From the NCBI GenBank assembly GCA_934247935.1, contig CAKQKE010000008.1, forward strand, positions 19,638 to 83,637: a stretch of DNA of 64,000 nt, given 5' to 3'. The notes under the pieces are model-generated. The model was not told where the DNA came from. It did not search any database and worked only from the letters and a program-made list of their open reading frames with translations. Numbering within the stretch: the stretch's first letter is position 1; each line of letters begins with the position of its first letter. Below, piece after piece: positions 50,101 to 58,593 of this stretch. The position numbers were made by a program, and so were the translations under genes. The stretch is from an uncultured Clostridia bacterium (GTDB lineage Bacteria; Bacillota; Clostridia; Christensenellales; Borkfalkiaceae).

Positions 50101-51958
50101 TATAGTCGAGGTTGGTCTCCATAAGAGCCTCGTAATAACTGTTTTCATTGAAGAATACTTCGTCGTAGTCTGTACCGAAAACGATTGAAGGATTTTGTAC
50201 TTTTGCGGGTTTAACTTCCATAATAAATTGCTTTGTATCCTTTATTTTTCCTCTGATAAGTGTAGCCGTCAAAGTTACCGAGGTGATTTCCGACGGGAAA
50301 AGCACCGTTCCGTCTCCGGTAATTACGTCTGCATTGCTTGTAGCCCATTGTACTCTTACGCCTTCGCCCATAACCGTAGGAAGGTCGATTTTAGCGGACG
50401 TTCCGTCCCAATTCAATTCGAGTTTTTCTTTTTCCTGAGCGATTGCTTCACCGTCGTCGGCAATGGTTGTTATGCCGCTCTTTAAAAGCACTTCAGATTC
50501 GGTAAGCGCGGTTGCATAAACTTCGATGTTATCGATTGCGCCCTTTAATGCTCTGTCTCCCCAGAAGAACGTTTTACCAAAAGCCATATTTCCCACGTTT
50601 TCCCAGAAAATTCCGTTGTTATATTCAAAATTGTCGGATTTTGCGCTGAGTATGCCGTCTACGTAAATTTGCGCCGTAGTTCCGTCGGCAACCACCGTGA
50701 GATTTACCCACTTATTGAAATCGGTGTTTATCGAAATGGTTTTGTCGTAAAGACCCTCTTGTTTTGTAAACTTCAACACGTTTGTTGCGCTGCCGCCCCA
50801 CTTTGCCCCGAGCATTAAAGCCTGTGCCTGAACGGGCGAGAAATCAAAAATTCTCGCATAGTTGCTGCCCGTGCTGTCGACGTATACGTCAACCGATACG
50901 CTGATTGCGGTGTGACCGTTTATCGACTTAACGGGTATTTCCATCGACGATCTGTCTGCCGGCTCGACATTGTCGGCATCGCTTCCGTCAAGGTATAAAA
51001 CGTTGTTTTCTCTGCCGTATGCCGGCTCGACTTTGGCGTTGCCTTTAATCGTTCCGTCATAACCTCTCGCCGCGTCTTTCGTTCCGTCTTCAAAATTGTA
51101 AAAAAGAGTGAGGAAATCGGCATAAGTGAGCGCAAATTCGTTTTTTAACTGAGTTTCGTCGAGAGCCGTATTGTAAATTCTTATATCCGAATAAGAACCG
51201 GTAAAATCTGCGGTACCGTCCACTTTGGTTGCACCGAGCAAAATTTCGCCGCCTTCTTTTACGAAGTTGCTTGCGGTGAAATCTCCCTCTTTTGTGGCGA
51301 CGAGTTTACCGTTTTGATAATATCTGAATTCGGTAGGCGTAAATTCATAAGCATAATGTACCCATCCGTCATATAAAGGAAGAATATAATTATCTTTCGG
51401 CATATTACGCTCGCAACTATTGCCGCCTTTAAACAACATATTGTCCGCATTGTTTATGCCGGATATCATCGTATTGTTTATAACGGTATTAATGTGTATG
51501 CCGTTGTAATAATTAGGCGCATAAGGCATGACAGAAAGTCTATTTTCGCCGTTGCCGAACACTTCAAACATTCTCGACCAACTCGGAATACTCGAAGATA
51601 CCTTAAACCAGCCTGCCACCGTTGCGCTTTCGCTGTTAAACGCCTCGACAGGCAACGAAACGTAGTTTTTACGCGTTCCGCCGCTGACAAGGTTTAACGC
51701 TGTTTTACCCTTGGGTGCGTTCTGAGTGTAACTTACGCCGCCGTTATCGGTGATAGCAGCGTCCTGAAGCGAAGTTCCGGCACTGTTTTTAGCGTAATTT
51801 TCGCTATCTCCGAAATCCAGCGCGTAAACAAGCGAAGTTTCTGCCGACGCCTTTGTTTCACCGCCGTTTTTAAAAGCGACTGCAAGGCACGTGCTTGCTA
51901 AAGCGATTACGCATAAAAAAGTCATGCATAATTGCCTTGTGCGTGTGATTTTTTTCAT
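47186..51958 (-). CDS. Secreted, surface-anchored GH127-like beta-L-arabinofuranosidase with LamG and FIVAR domains
   Basis: 1590 residues. Signal peptide about 1-38. Two concanavalin/LamG-type domains follow (about 42-275 and 285-495), then an atrophied bacterial Ig domain (about 505-590). The catalytic region (about 600-1180) is DUF1680/GH127-like: GLSIWVPWYFNHKNL, RTEYGGMAEVLFRIY, TAETCCSYNMIKLADYLYRW and SFWCCACTGMESFAKLNYGIYY, with the Glu and Cys-rich Zn/nucleophile motifs of the family. A further beta-sandwich (about 1200-1390), FIVAR-like helices (about 1395-1530), a Ser/Gly/Thr linker and a C-terminal GGCGSTVDGN-membrane helix-KKRRQ anchor complete it. It probably trims plant arabinan or arabinoxylan side chains at the cell surface. 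The divergent AraC gene is its likely regulator. Confidence 0.85.
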   Translation of the reverse strand: MKKITRTRQLCMTFLCVIALASTCLAVAFKNGGETKASAETSLVYALDFGDSENYAKNSAGTSLQDAAITDNGGVSYTQNAPKGKTALNLVSGGTRKNYVSLPVEAFNSESATVAGWFKVSSSIPSWSRMFEVFGNGENRLSVMPYAPNYYNGIHINTVINNTMISGINNADNMLFKGGNSCERNMPKDNYILPLYDGWVHYAYEFTPTEFRYYQNGKLVATKEGDFTASNFVKEGGEILLGATKVDGTADFTGSYSDIRIYNTALDETQLKNEFALTYADFLTLFYNFEDGTKDAARGYDGTIKGNAKVEPAYGRENNVLYLDGSDADNVEPADRSSMEIPVKSINGHTAISVSVDVYVDSTGSNYARIFDFSPVQAQALMLGAKWGGSATNVLKFTKQEGLYDKTISINTDFNKWVNLTVVADGTTAQIYVDGILSAKSDNFEYNNGIFWENVGNMAFGKTFFWGDRALKGAIDNIEVYATALTESEVLLKSGITTIADDGEAIAQEKEKLELNWDGTSAKIDLPTVMGEGVRVQWATSNADVITGDGTVLFPSEITSVTLTATLIRGKIKDTKQFIMEVKPAKVQNPSIVFGTDYDEVFFNENSYYEALMETNLDYMMGLDKDRLLYNYRRIAGLDTKGVQGYGAWIKDNGAGQFEAHYVVALAKASMSMPNYSFNGETVLDRLTYMVNALKECQDAYGKLYPQEKGYLGAIPTDQYTALEEGRNKDNTGLSIWVPWYFNHKNLEAELDVYHYAASEELRAVAYEMMSAHADWCYNRMSRLDEATRLKVLRTEYGGMAEVLFRIYAETNNVNHYKAAKYFEEGSLLDNIYKNVDILKGLHANTAIPKFLGCAAAYEVTGDEYYKTIAINAFEMILGRTYAFGGTSRAEHWLDDAGDLKTANDTAETCCSYNMIKLADYLYRWTGDKKYLDYIDLTYTNHILASMAPDSGLKTYLTNTAFGSYKVLHTVDNSFWCCACTGMESFAKLNYGIYYKTENAITVNMFYPSEFKFNENVTLVQENDFFTQEKASFKVKGNGEFTLRLRKPDYATTTTIKINGQTIAVDETNGFYEITRNWADGDNIVYEVPFGYQLVRLNNHTKEYAVKYGPLVFVADLGSDDVNDVQGSQLSFGTAYVGNIESKIVLAGNTLEESATLTYGENGEIYLTINTLNQGELLFRPFNQLFHKRYGMYFAYYDTLEECEEEYSVTGNELNLPLTNQSDLAIMTEYSTSGENGKVDSNGLLSPLGEYKLMAGLSLTSGYTLDITMFPNAKDGLINGGLYVLATNAKAGQDNINAYNVHVMKNAGESAYTVYIYKFNGTYQGVLDSRSYTLKADGKVNLHVLVKDGKISVFVDGRKTAAMQIDIDTSFITEKVTDVGIRAQQAEMRFTDFKVISPEIEVYVNVLENLVNEADRLDESKYTSATYDAVVKSLDIAKEVLKLEEKTQEQVNMAVSMLKDSLNGLKEKADATKIKNLLTVIKALDLRKFTKASVNSLNGVIADIEKADLDDISLEEYEENLNKLVDAVAALEIDENYNPDSDSGSGTTDSGNDSTSGGCGSTVDGNCALALALCLVAVYALAKKRRQNVK

Positions 51959-52210
51959 ATATTTCCCTCCGTTTTTTTAGTCGATATTTGCAAGTCGACC
52001 ACTTTTCAAAAATAATCGTAAACACGTTTTTGTCGTTTTACGAAAATATGATAACACAAAAAATTTTGTTTTATAATGGACATTTTTACACTATTATAGT
52101 ACCAAAAGTAACTTTTTGATTTTTTTCGATATACAAAAACGCTAATCCGTTGTATAATTGAAATCGATAAATAATCGTTAAATTTTACACACTTATTTAA
52201 AGGAAATGTT

Positions 52211-53104
52211 ATGAAATATCTCGTTGCCGACCTTACCGCGCCGGTACACCACCTGACTTGCGCAAAGGCGAAATTTAAAGAAACCAAACATATATGGCGT
52301 ACCCTTGACGAGCATGAACTTTTTATCGTGACGGAAGGTGAACTGCACATCGAGCAAAACGGCGTGAAATATTTGCTTAAAGCGGGCGACGTGTTTATTT
52401 CGGAAAGAAAAATTCCTTTCGGCGGTTACGATTATTCTTCTTGCGTGTTTCATTGGAATCATTTTATTATAGATAATTATAAAGTGACAGAATCGGACGA
52501 ACCCGTCATGTCGGAAAGAAATAAATTTTATATCCCGATGTATTTTCATATGCAGCGTTTTGACAGGCTTTCAATTCAGTTGACCCAACTCGAACAGTAT
52601 ACGCTTGACGTATCGTCCTCCGCCTCTCAACTTATACGCGATTGCATGATGACGGCCATTTTGTCAGAACTTTATTTAATTTCATTAAACGCCGTAAATA
52701 AAGAGTCACCGGATTACAGATTTTTATCTGTTATAGAATATTTTTCCACTTCCCCTTACCTGACCGAATTCAACAACGTAAAATCAATGGCGGAATTTTT
52801 CGGGTACAACGAAAAATATCTGATAAGGGTGTTTAAAAACAAAATCGGCATAACTCCTTTGCAATATTTTATAAACAAAAAAATGGATATCGCAAAAAAG
52901 ATGCTTACCGACCCGTCTATTACGGTTGAAAACATCGCCATTTCGCTGGGGTATGAATATCAATATTTTATAAAACTGTTTAAAAAGAAAGTAGGCATGA
53001 CGCCAACCGAATACAGAAAAGCGGTTTGCCCCGATTGGAAACGGTGGACGGTTTCGCTTTATAACGAGCAAGACATAAAGCACAATAAAGATAAGTTTAA
53101 GTAA
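52211..53104 (+). CDS. AraC-family transcriptional regulator
   Basis: 297 residues. The N-terminal cupin-like sensor domain (about 1-150; HELFIVTEGELHIEQNGVKYLLKAGDVFI) precedes two helix-turn-helix motifs (about 195-290): MAEFFGYNEKYLIRVFKNKIGITPLQYF and ENIAISLGYEYQYFIKLFKKKVGMTPTEYRK. This is the architecture of sugar-responsive activators. Start preceded by AGGAAA. It is divergent from the GH127-like gene and probably controls it. Its TAA stop lies at the start of a palindromic repeat copy. Confidence 0.93.
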   Translation: MKYLVADLTAPVHHLTCAKAKFKETKHIWRTLDEHELFIVTEGELHIEQNGVKYLLKAGDVFISERKIPFGGYDYSSCVFHWNHFIIDNYKVTESDEPVMSERNKFYIPMYFHMQRFDRLSIQLTQLEQYTLDVSSSASQLIRDCMMTAILSELYLISLNAVNKESPDYRFLSVIEYFSTSPYLTEFNNVKSMAEFFGYNEKYLIRVFKNKIGITPLQYFINKKMDIAKKMLTDPSITVENIAISLGYEYQYFIKLFKKKVGMTPTEYRKAVCPDWKRWTVSLYNEQDIKHNKDKFK

Positions 53105-53130
53105 ACCGTATTGCGTAAAAACGACAACAC
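53101..53130. repeat. Dispersed palindromic repeat, copy 14 (half)
   Basis: TAAACCGTATTGCGTAAAAA then CGACAAC; the AraC gene's stop codon (53102-53104) is inside it. Confidence 0.55.
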
Positions 53131-53166
53131 GGCAGCAAACTTCATTTAACCGCATTAAAAATTAAG

Positions 53167-53199
53167 AAAAAAAAGAGTTGCTTTCGCAACTCTTTTTTT
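53167..53199. terminator. Bidirectional terminator
   Basis: AAAAAGAGTTGC, loop TTTC, GCAACTCTTTTTT. It separates the araC and hydrogenase transcripts. Confidence 0.85.
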
Positions 53200-53216
53200 G
53201 TCTTAAAACTCTTTGT

Positions 53217-54656
53217 TTATTTTTTCGTCGTTTTAGGCACGCCGCTTATTGCATCCGAAATCGTCTTTTCCATTGCTTGTTTGCCGTAATTGTCGACGTC
53301 GGTTTTGTTCTTTTCGCCATGCGTCAAACAGCCCGCGCCGCCGATACAACCGCCGATACATGCCATACCCTCTATAAAGTTTGCGTCAAGCAAATTTTTA
53401 TTCTTTTTCAAAAGGGCGATTTTGCACTCTTCGATTCCGTTGCAAGCAATCGGTTTCAACTCGAAATCGGTGATGTTTTGCTCTTTCAGGCTCTCTTTTA
53501 CCGCGTCCGAAAGACCGCCGCTTCTTGCAAAAATTCTGCCGTAGTACGATGCGTTGTCGAGTATGTCTTCGCCGAGAGCGGAAATATCCAGATCTTTGCT
53601 GTCGAAAAGGGCTTGCAATTCTTCAAACGTAAGCACTACGTCGACGTATTGCTTTACGTTTTCCCTTTGTATCTCCATTTTTTTGGCGGTACAAGGTCCT
53701 ATAAATACGATTTTAGCCGTTTTGTCGTTTTCTTTGATATACTTGGATATCATTGCCATAGGCGAAAGATTGGACGAAATATCTTTTACCAAATTCGGGT
53801 GATTTTTCTCTATATAATTTACAAAAGCGGGACAGCACGAACTGGTCAAAAATTTCTTTTCGGCAAGTTCTTTCGCCTCGTCGTAAGCGACCATATCCGC
53901 ACCCAAAGCCGCCTCGACTATAGAATAAAAGCCCAATTCTTTCAAACCTTTAATTACCTGTCCCAATTTTGCGTAAGAAAACTGGCTGGCAATAGAGGGA
54001 GCGACAACGGCATATACCTTGTATTTGGTGTTGTTTTCGCTTTTTTTGATTATATCGATGGCGTTTAAAATATACGATTTATCCATAATCGCGCCGAAAG
54101 GACATTGATAAACGCATGCACCGCACGCGATACATTTACTTTCGTCGATTACCGCCGCTTTATCTTCGTTCATCGTGATAGCCTTGACTTTGCAAGCGTT
54201 TTGGCAAGGACGTTTGTTGTTGACTATTGCGGTATAAGGACAAACCCTCGAACATGCGCCGCACTCTTTACATTTGTCTTTGTCGATGTGCGCAACGTAA
54301 TTGTTGTCTAAATATATCGCGTCGAACTTACAAGCGTCGACGCATCTGTGCGCAAGACAGCCTCTGCAAGCGTTGGTAACTTCATAGCCGCCGACGGGAC
54401 ATTCGTCGCAAGCGATTTCGATTACTTCGATGACGTTTTTGTTTTCCTTGTTGCCACCCATTGCGAGTTTCACTCTCTCGGCAAGAATAGCCCTTTCTTT
54501 ATAGACGCAACAACGCGTGGTAGGTTTATTACCGGGGACAATCATTTTCGGAATATCCAGAACGTTTTCAAACAACTCGTTTTTCCACGCAAGTCTTGCT
54601 ACTTCTCTTAAAACTTTATATTTAAGATGTTGAACTTTTGTATCGAACTTTTTCAT
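53217..54656 (-). CDS. [FeFe]-hydrogenase-like protein (group B type)
   Basis: 479 residues. The N-terminal part has several Cys motifs for [4Fe-4S] clusters: CDECPVGGYEVTNACRGCLAHRC (about 84-106), CKECGACSRVCP (about 131-142) and CIACGACVYQCP (about 172-183). The H-cluster domain follows with L1 TSSCCPAFVNYIE (about 277), L2 FIGPCTAKKMEI (about 325) and L3 EGMACIGGCIGGAGC (about 432). The PAF variant of L1 and T-A-K-K in L2 fit the poorly characterised group B enzymes rather than the bifurcating group A. Cytoplasmic. Last gene of the operon, 10 bases after the phosphatase gene. Preceded by GGAGAT. Confidence 0.88.
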   Translation of the reverse strand: MKKFDTKVQHLKYKVLREVARLAWKNELFENVLDIPKMIVPGNKPTTRCCVYKERAILAERVKLAMGGNKENKNVIEVIEIACDECPVGGYEVTNACRGCLAHRCVDACKFDAIYLDNNYVAHIDKDKCKECGACSRVCPYTAIVNNKRPCQNACKVKAITMNEDKAAVIDESKCIACGACVYQCPFGAIMDKSYILNAIDIIKKSENNTKYKVYAVVAPSIASQFSYAKLGQVIKGLKELGFYSIVEAALGADMVAYDEAKELAEKKFLTSSCCPAFVNYIEKNHPNLVKDISSNLSPMAMISKYIKENDKTAKIVFIGPCTAKKMEIQRENVKQYVDVVLTFEELQALFDSKDLDISALGEDILDNASYYGRIFARSGGLSDAVKESLKEQNITDFELKPIACNGIEECKIALLKKNKNLLDANFIEGMACIGGCIGGAGCLTHGEKNKTDVDNYGKQAMEKTISDAISGVPKTTKK

Positions 54657-54666
54657 TTTATCTCCA

Positions 54667-55839
54667 TTAAAAATAACTTACAACTACCCTCTTGCCCATT
54701 TCTTTAAGACATTTGGACAATTCTTCGACAAGATTCATCTTTATGCTGAAATTTATAGGCAGGTCGGGGTTTTGGTGCGCGGGATTTATCGCTTTTCCCA
54801 CATAAAAGTTTATATCGGTTGCCTCCTCGAATAAAAGCCTTGCAATTTTGCACGCTCCGTCCTTTTTATAACCCCACTCTTCGTAAAGGGTGTTGTCTTT
54901 AAGGTAATCTTTGGCATATTTAAGCACTCTGTCCATGGTAATTACGCCTTCCGTAACCAAATCCACGCCCTCTATTTCAGCCGTGGGCGGTATGTCGGAA
55001 TTTTCGTAATTTAAAGACATTTTTATAGGTTTACCCAAATATTTTGCGCATATCGACGAAGTCGTACCTCCGCAAACGATGTGCTTCCCTTCTTTTGCAA
55101 AAAACAGCGATAACATTCTTTGGTCGTCGTCCCTGTTTATGGGCGAACCGAACAAAATATTCATCGGCTCACGCTTGATTATTCTCACCACGCAAGCGGT
55201 GGCGTCGTCGCCCGGCATACCGCCGTACAACTTAAACACTTCGTCTATTAAAATGGTAGAAAGCGTTTTTGCGGTAAAACCCACGTGCGTGATTTCGCTC
55301 ATAAACTCCGCAATATCTTCTTCTTTCCAACCGAAATTGTAACTTTGACCTATACCAGCATGCGGGCAACCGTCGCTCATCGCGACGAATACGTCGTTTT
55401 CTTGCAAATCGATTTCCGATTCGTATATTTTTTTATTGCCTATGTTCAACTCTTTTTCCGCATACTTATACACTTGATTGTCTCTTATAAGTATTACGTG
55501 CGGATTGTCGAACTGTATTATCTGCGCTCTTCTGTTGGCTATAATATGAATTATAGTGAACGTGGAATACGCAACGCCTCTCACCGAACAAATCGGCAAC
55601 GTAGCCGCTATCGTTTCAACGCAATCTTCAAGCGCAAGACCCTCAGCCATCATCGTCGAAATAATTTTCGACGTCAACGTGGATAAAATACTTGCCTTTA
55701 CGCCGCTGCCCAATCCGTCCGCCAAAACGATTATTTTGTCACCGTTTTCGGCGTCGATTATGTCAACGTGATCGCCGCAAAGTATTTCACCCTCGTGATT
55801 GATGCTTTTATATCCGACGTCTACGCAAAGATTATTCAT
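54667..55839 (-). CDS. SpoIIE-type PP2C phosphatase of the hydrogenase sensor operon
   Basis: 390 residues. Residues about 1-220 form a PP2C/SpoIIE domain: GEILCGDHVDIID (about 17-29), VLADGLGSGVKASILSTLTSKI (about 38-59), AMSDGCPHAGIG (about 151-162) and PGDDATACVVRI (about 209-220) provide the metal-binding Asp residues. The C-terminal 170 residues (KHIVCGGTTSSICAKYLGKPIKM and so on) are an associated domain of unknown role. It dephosphorylates Ser/Thr on an unknown target. It overlaps the sensor hydrogenase gene by eight bases, so translation is coupled. Confidence 0.88.
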   Translation of the reverse strand: MNNLCVDVGYKSINHEGEILCGDHVDIIDAENGDKIIVLADGLGSGVKASILSTLTSKIISTMMAEGLALEDCVETIAATLPICSVRGVAYSTFTIIHIIANRRAQIIQFDNPHVILIRDNQVYKYAEKELNIGNKKIYESEIDLQENDVFVAMSDGCPHAGIGQSYNFGWKEEDIAEFMSEITHVGFTAKTLSTILIDEVFKLYGGMPGDDATACVVRIIKREPMNILFGSPINRDDDQRMLSLFFAKEGKHIVCGGTTSSICAKYLGKPIKMSLNYENSDIPPTAEIEGVDLVTEGVITMDRVLKYAKDYLKDNTLYEEWGYKKDGACKIARLLFEEATDINFYVGKAINPAHQNPDLPINFSIKMNLVEELSKCLKEMGKRVVVSYF

Positions 55840-57508
55840 TTTTTATAGACTCCTTTAATTTAGAAAGCGCGATTTTAGTCTCCGCCGCCGTTTCGCCGAG
55901 TAGCGAAGCGATTTCCTGAACTATTCTCATTTGTTTATCGACTACTTTATCGGCAATTTCAACCGTTTGACGACTCAATTCGTCTTTCTTTTCCTTTTCG
56001 GTTTCTTCGTCGGTAATATCTTTGAAAATACCCAAAATTATATGATATTCTCTGTTGTATACCGTCGTAGCCTCGACGTATCTGTCATATTCTGCAAGAT
56101 ACATCTTTTTGTCCTTTACTCCGCGCCCCTTGTTTTTGGTGTCGACGAAGATTTGCGGGTCGAGAATTCTTATTACTTGTTCGCCCAGAATATCAGAAGC
56201 CGAACGCAAATTGAGCATTTTTCTCGCCGAATTGTTGATTTGCTGAACCTCGAGATCTTCGTTTAACACTATAAGTCCGTTGGGCGTATTGTCGACTATT
56301 GTATCCGAAAAACTTTCCGCTTTTTCCTTCAAATAAGGCAGGCACATCGATACTTCCGCTTTGCCTTGATAAATAGCGATAGCCTTTTCTCTGCAAGTGT
56401 CGTATCCGCAACTACCGCAGTTGAGTTCGTCCATGGTGCAAGTTTTGCCCATTTGCTTTAAAATGCGCTTGATTTCCTCTTCTGACGGTATGTTTTTATC
56501 AACTTCGATATAATTGTGCTCTTTTTTAATATCGGCATGAGAGTATTCGTTTACGTCGAAGTCCTCGTCGCCGGCATATTTAGACACCAAAGCAAAATCA
56601 CGCACGGGAAGTCTGTGATATTTTTCCATTACGGGACCGCAAATGCAGCCGCCCGCACAAGAGTTCATCTCTATAAAACACTTGTGAATGTTGCCGTTTT
56701 CGATATCTTTTAAAGCCGAAATACAATTTTCCGTACCGTCGATGGTAATATATGTATAATTCGGATTTTTGTCAGTCATCGATTTAATTACGCCGCCGAC
56801 CGTGGGGAAAATTCTGGCGCGACTCTTTTGCGTCGTGTCCGTTTCTTTTTCCAACTCGATTTTTGCCGATTTAAGCCAATTAGTCAACTCTTCAAAAGTC
56901 AACACGGCGTCGACGATGCCGGGGTATCTTTGCGCCTCGTCCTTTTTGGAAAGACAAGGACCTATAAACACGGTTTTTGCGCCGGGATATCTCTTTTTAA
57001 TATCCGTACAATGCGCTTGCATGGGAGACATTATATCCGACAAATACTGCAATTCGTTGGGGAAAAACTTTTGTATAAGCAAGTTTACCGAGTGACAGCA
57101 AGAAGAAATTACGATATCTCTTTCCTCTTTTCCCAGCATTTTTTCGTATTCTTTCTTGACTATAGTTGCGCCGATTGCAGTCTCTTCGACATCAAAAAAT
57201 CCCAATTTTTTAAGAGCGTTTCTCATCGAGTCTATGCCCACCCCGTCGTAATTTGCGACAAACGAAGGCGCAAGCGAAACTATAATTTTATCGCCCGCCA
57301 TAAGCATAACTTTTACTTTCTCTACTTCGCTCACTATTTCTTTGGCGTTTTGCGGGCAAACTACAAAGCATTGACCGCATAATATGCACTCGTCTTCCAG
57401 AATGTGCGCCTGATTGCCCGAAAACTTTATAGATTTAACGGGACAGTGCCTTATACACTTATAGCAGTTTTTACAATTTGATTTTTTTAATGCCAAACAC
57501 GAACTCAT
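55832..57508 (-). CDS. PAS-containing sensory [FeFe]-hydrogenase (HydS-like, group C type)
   Basis: 558 residues. Two [4Fe-4S] motifs at the start (CKNCYKCIRHCP and CILCGQCFVVCP, about 18-57) lead into an H-cluster-like domain: ISSCCHSVNLLIQKFFP (about 133), FIGPCLSKKDEA (about 185) and EMNSCAGGCICGP (about 278). A four-Cys [4Fe-4S] segment (CTMDELNCGSCGYDTCR, about 358-374) and a PAS domain (about 395-500, NTPNGLIVLNEDLEVQQINNSA) end in a helical output segment. The architecture matches the proposed H2-sensing hydrogenases. With the phosphatase gene overlapping, a signal path from H2 to protein dephosphorylation is inferred. Confidence 0.9.
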   Translation of the reverse strand: MSSCLALKKSNCKNCYKCIRHCPVKSIKFSGNQAHILEDECILCGQCFVVCPQNAKEIVSEVEKVKVMLMAGDKIIVSLAPSFVANYDGVGIDSMRNALKKLGFFDVEETAIGATIVKKEYEKMLGKEERDIVISSCCHSVNLLIQKFFPNELQYLSDIMSPMQAHCTDIKKRYPGAKTVFIGPCLSKKDEAQRYPGIVDAVLTFEELTNWLKSAKIELEKETDTTQKSRARIFPTVGGVIKSMTDKNPNYTYITIDGTENCISALKDIENGNIHKCFIEMNSCAGGCICGPVMEKYHRLPVRDFALVSKYAGDEDFDVNEYSHADIKKEHNYIEVDKNIPSEEEIKRILKQMGKTCTMDELNCGSCGYDTCREKAIAIYQGKAEVSMCLPYLKEKAESFSDTIVDNTPNGLIVLNEDLEVQQINNSARKMLNLRSASDILGEQVIRILDPQIFVDTKNKGRGVKDKKMYLAEYDRYVEATTVYNREYHIILGIFKDITDEETEKEKKDELSRQTVEIADKVVDKQMRIVQEIASLLGETAAETKIALSKLKESIKNE

Positions 57509-57533
57509 AAAAAATACCTCGTATTAAGGAATT

Positions 57534-57555
57534 AGCACAAGATTTCTCTTGTGCT
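57534..57555. other. Intercistronic hairpin without T-run
   Basis: AGCACAAGA, loop of four, TCTTGTGCT, between the [2Fe-2S] protein and sensor genes. Lacking a T-run it is more likely a processing or stability element than a terminator. Confidence 0.5.
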
Positions 57556-57576
57556 TTTCCGTTAAAAAATTAAAAT

Positions 57577-57819
57577 TTAATTAAATTTGCTTTTAATTTG
57601 CTTTTCAAAAAACTCTTTAACCGTTTCGGGCGATACCGAGAAAAATTCGTCGTCAACCGTGACGCAAACGCCTTCCTGGCATCTTCCCATACAAAACGCA
57701 CCGGAAAGTTCTACTTGATCTTCCAACTTGTTTTCCGCGATTAAGTATTGTAATTGCTCTACTACTTGTCTCGAGCCTTTAATGTGGCAAGAACTACCTA
57801 TACAAACTGTTACTTTCAT
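57577..57819 (-). CDS. [2Fe-2S] thioredoxin-like ferredoxin (NuoE-like)
   Basis: 80 residues from the ATG at 57819 (MKVTVCIGSSCHIKGSRQVV), with AAGGAG nine bases upstream; an earlier TTG at 57846 is unlikely. The cluster ligands CxxxxC (CIGSSC, residues 6-11) and CMGRC (about 43-47) match the thioredoxin-like [2Fe-2S] fold of NuoE/HydC C-terminal domains. It probably carries electrons for one of the hydrogenase proteins downstream. Stand-alone forms commonly neighbour hydrogenase genes. Confidence 0.88.
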   Translation of the reverse strand: MKVTVCIGSSCHIKGSRQVVEQLQYLIAENKLEDQVELSGAFCMGRCQEGVCVTVDDEFFSVSPETVKEFFEKQIKSKFN

Positions 57820-57832
57820 CTTTTCTATCTCC

Positions 57833-58582
57833 TTATTCGTATTCAACTACGTTTATCCAAGAATGTAAAAATTCACGTTCTTTTTCGTTGCCCTTCGTAA
57901 GTTGGCTTGCAGCAACGATAGGCATCCATTTTTGTACGTATTTTTTGTCTGTATTGGTCTTTGTGCAGAACAAATCCAGATACTTCTTTGCTCCGCTTAT
58001 GTCGCCGTTAAGCCAGAACAACAAATATGTTCTTGCTGCGTCGGCGGAAGCGTTGCCCTGAGTAACGTGCGACCAGTCGATTATATACGCCTTGTCGTTT
58101 TCGTCGATAATGATGTTGGAGGGATTGAAATCTCCGTGACAAATCTTGTCGTGCTTGGGCATAGACTCGAGTCTCGTAAGCAAATCATAACGAGTGGTTG
58201 CGTCTAAATCGCAAGCCATAATCTTCCTTATGAATTTATCTCTTTGTCTGTTCAAAAGCGGGCTTTTTTTGGATTGAATGTCGATTTGAATGTCAACCAT
58301 TCTGTTGAGATACTCGTCTTTTTTTTCGGGATGTTCTTTCATCAATTCAGCCATCGTTTTGCCCTTGATATACTCGGAAACGATTGCCCATTTACCGTCA
58401 AAACTTTCAACCGATTTGATTTTTGGCACGTTGATGTCCGTTCTTTCTATTCTGGCTTGATTTAAAGCCTCGTTTAAAATGTCGTCCTTGGGATAATTTT
58501 CGTTAAACAATTTGATGCAATTGTCTTTATCGCGATAAACCGTTTTGTTGTTTCTGACGGCTATAATTCTATCAAAGTTCAT
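57833..58582 (-). CDS. Aminoglycoside-phosphotransferase-fold kinase in the hydrogenase operon
   Basis: 249 residues. The kinase-like fold is shown by CIKLFNENYPKDDIL (ATP-contacting Lys, about 23), the EYIKGKTMAELM hinge (about 70-81), the catalytic loop KICHGDFNPSNIIIDEND (about 146-163) and AYIIDWSHVTQGN (metal-binding Asp, about 165-177). All catalytic residues are present. It lies 11 bases after adhE and before the [2Fe-2S] protein gene. Its substrate could be a small molecule or a protein; sharing an operon with a PP2C phosphatase makes an opposing kinase role possible but unproven. Confidence 0.8.
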   Translation of the reverse strand: MNFDRIIAVRNNKTVYRDKDNCIKLFNENYPKDDILNEALNQARIERTDINVPKIKSVESFDGKWAIVSEYIKGKTMAELMKEHPEKKDEYLNRMVDIQIDIQSKKSPLLNRQRDKFIRKIMACDLDATTRYDLLTRLESMPKHDKICHGDFNPSNIIIDENDKAYIIDWSHVTQGNASADAARTYLLFWLNGDISGAKKYLDLFCTKTNTDKKYVQKWMPIVAASQLTKGNEKEREFLHSWINVVEYE

Positions 58583-58593
58583 AATTTGCCTCC

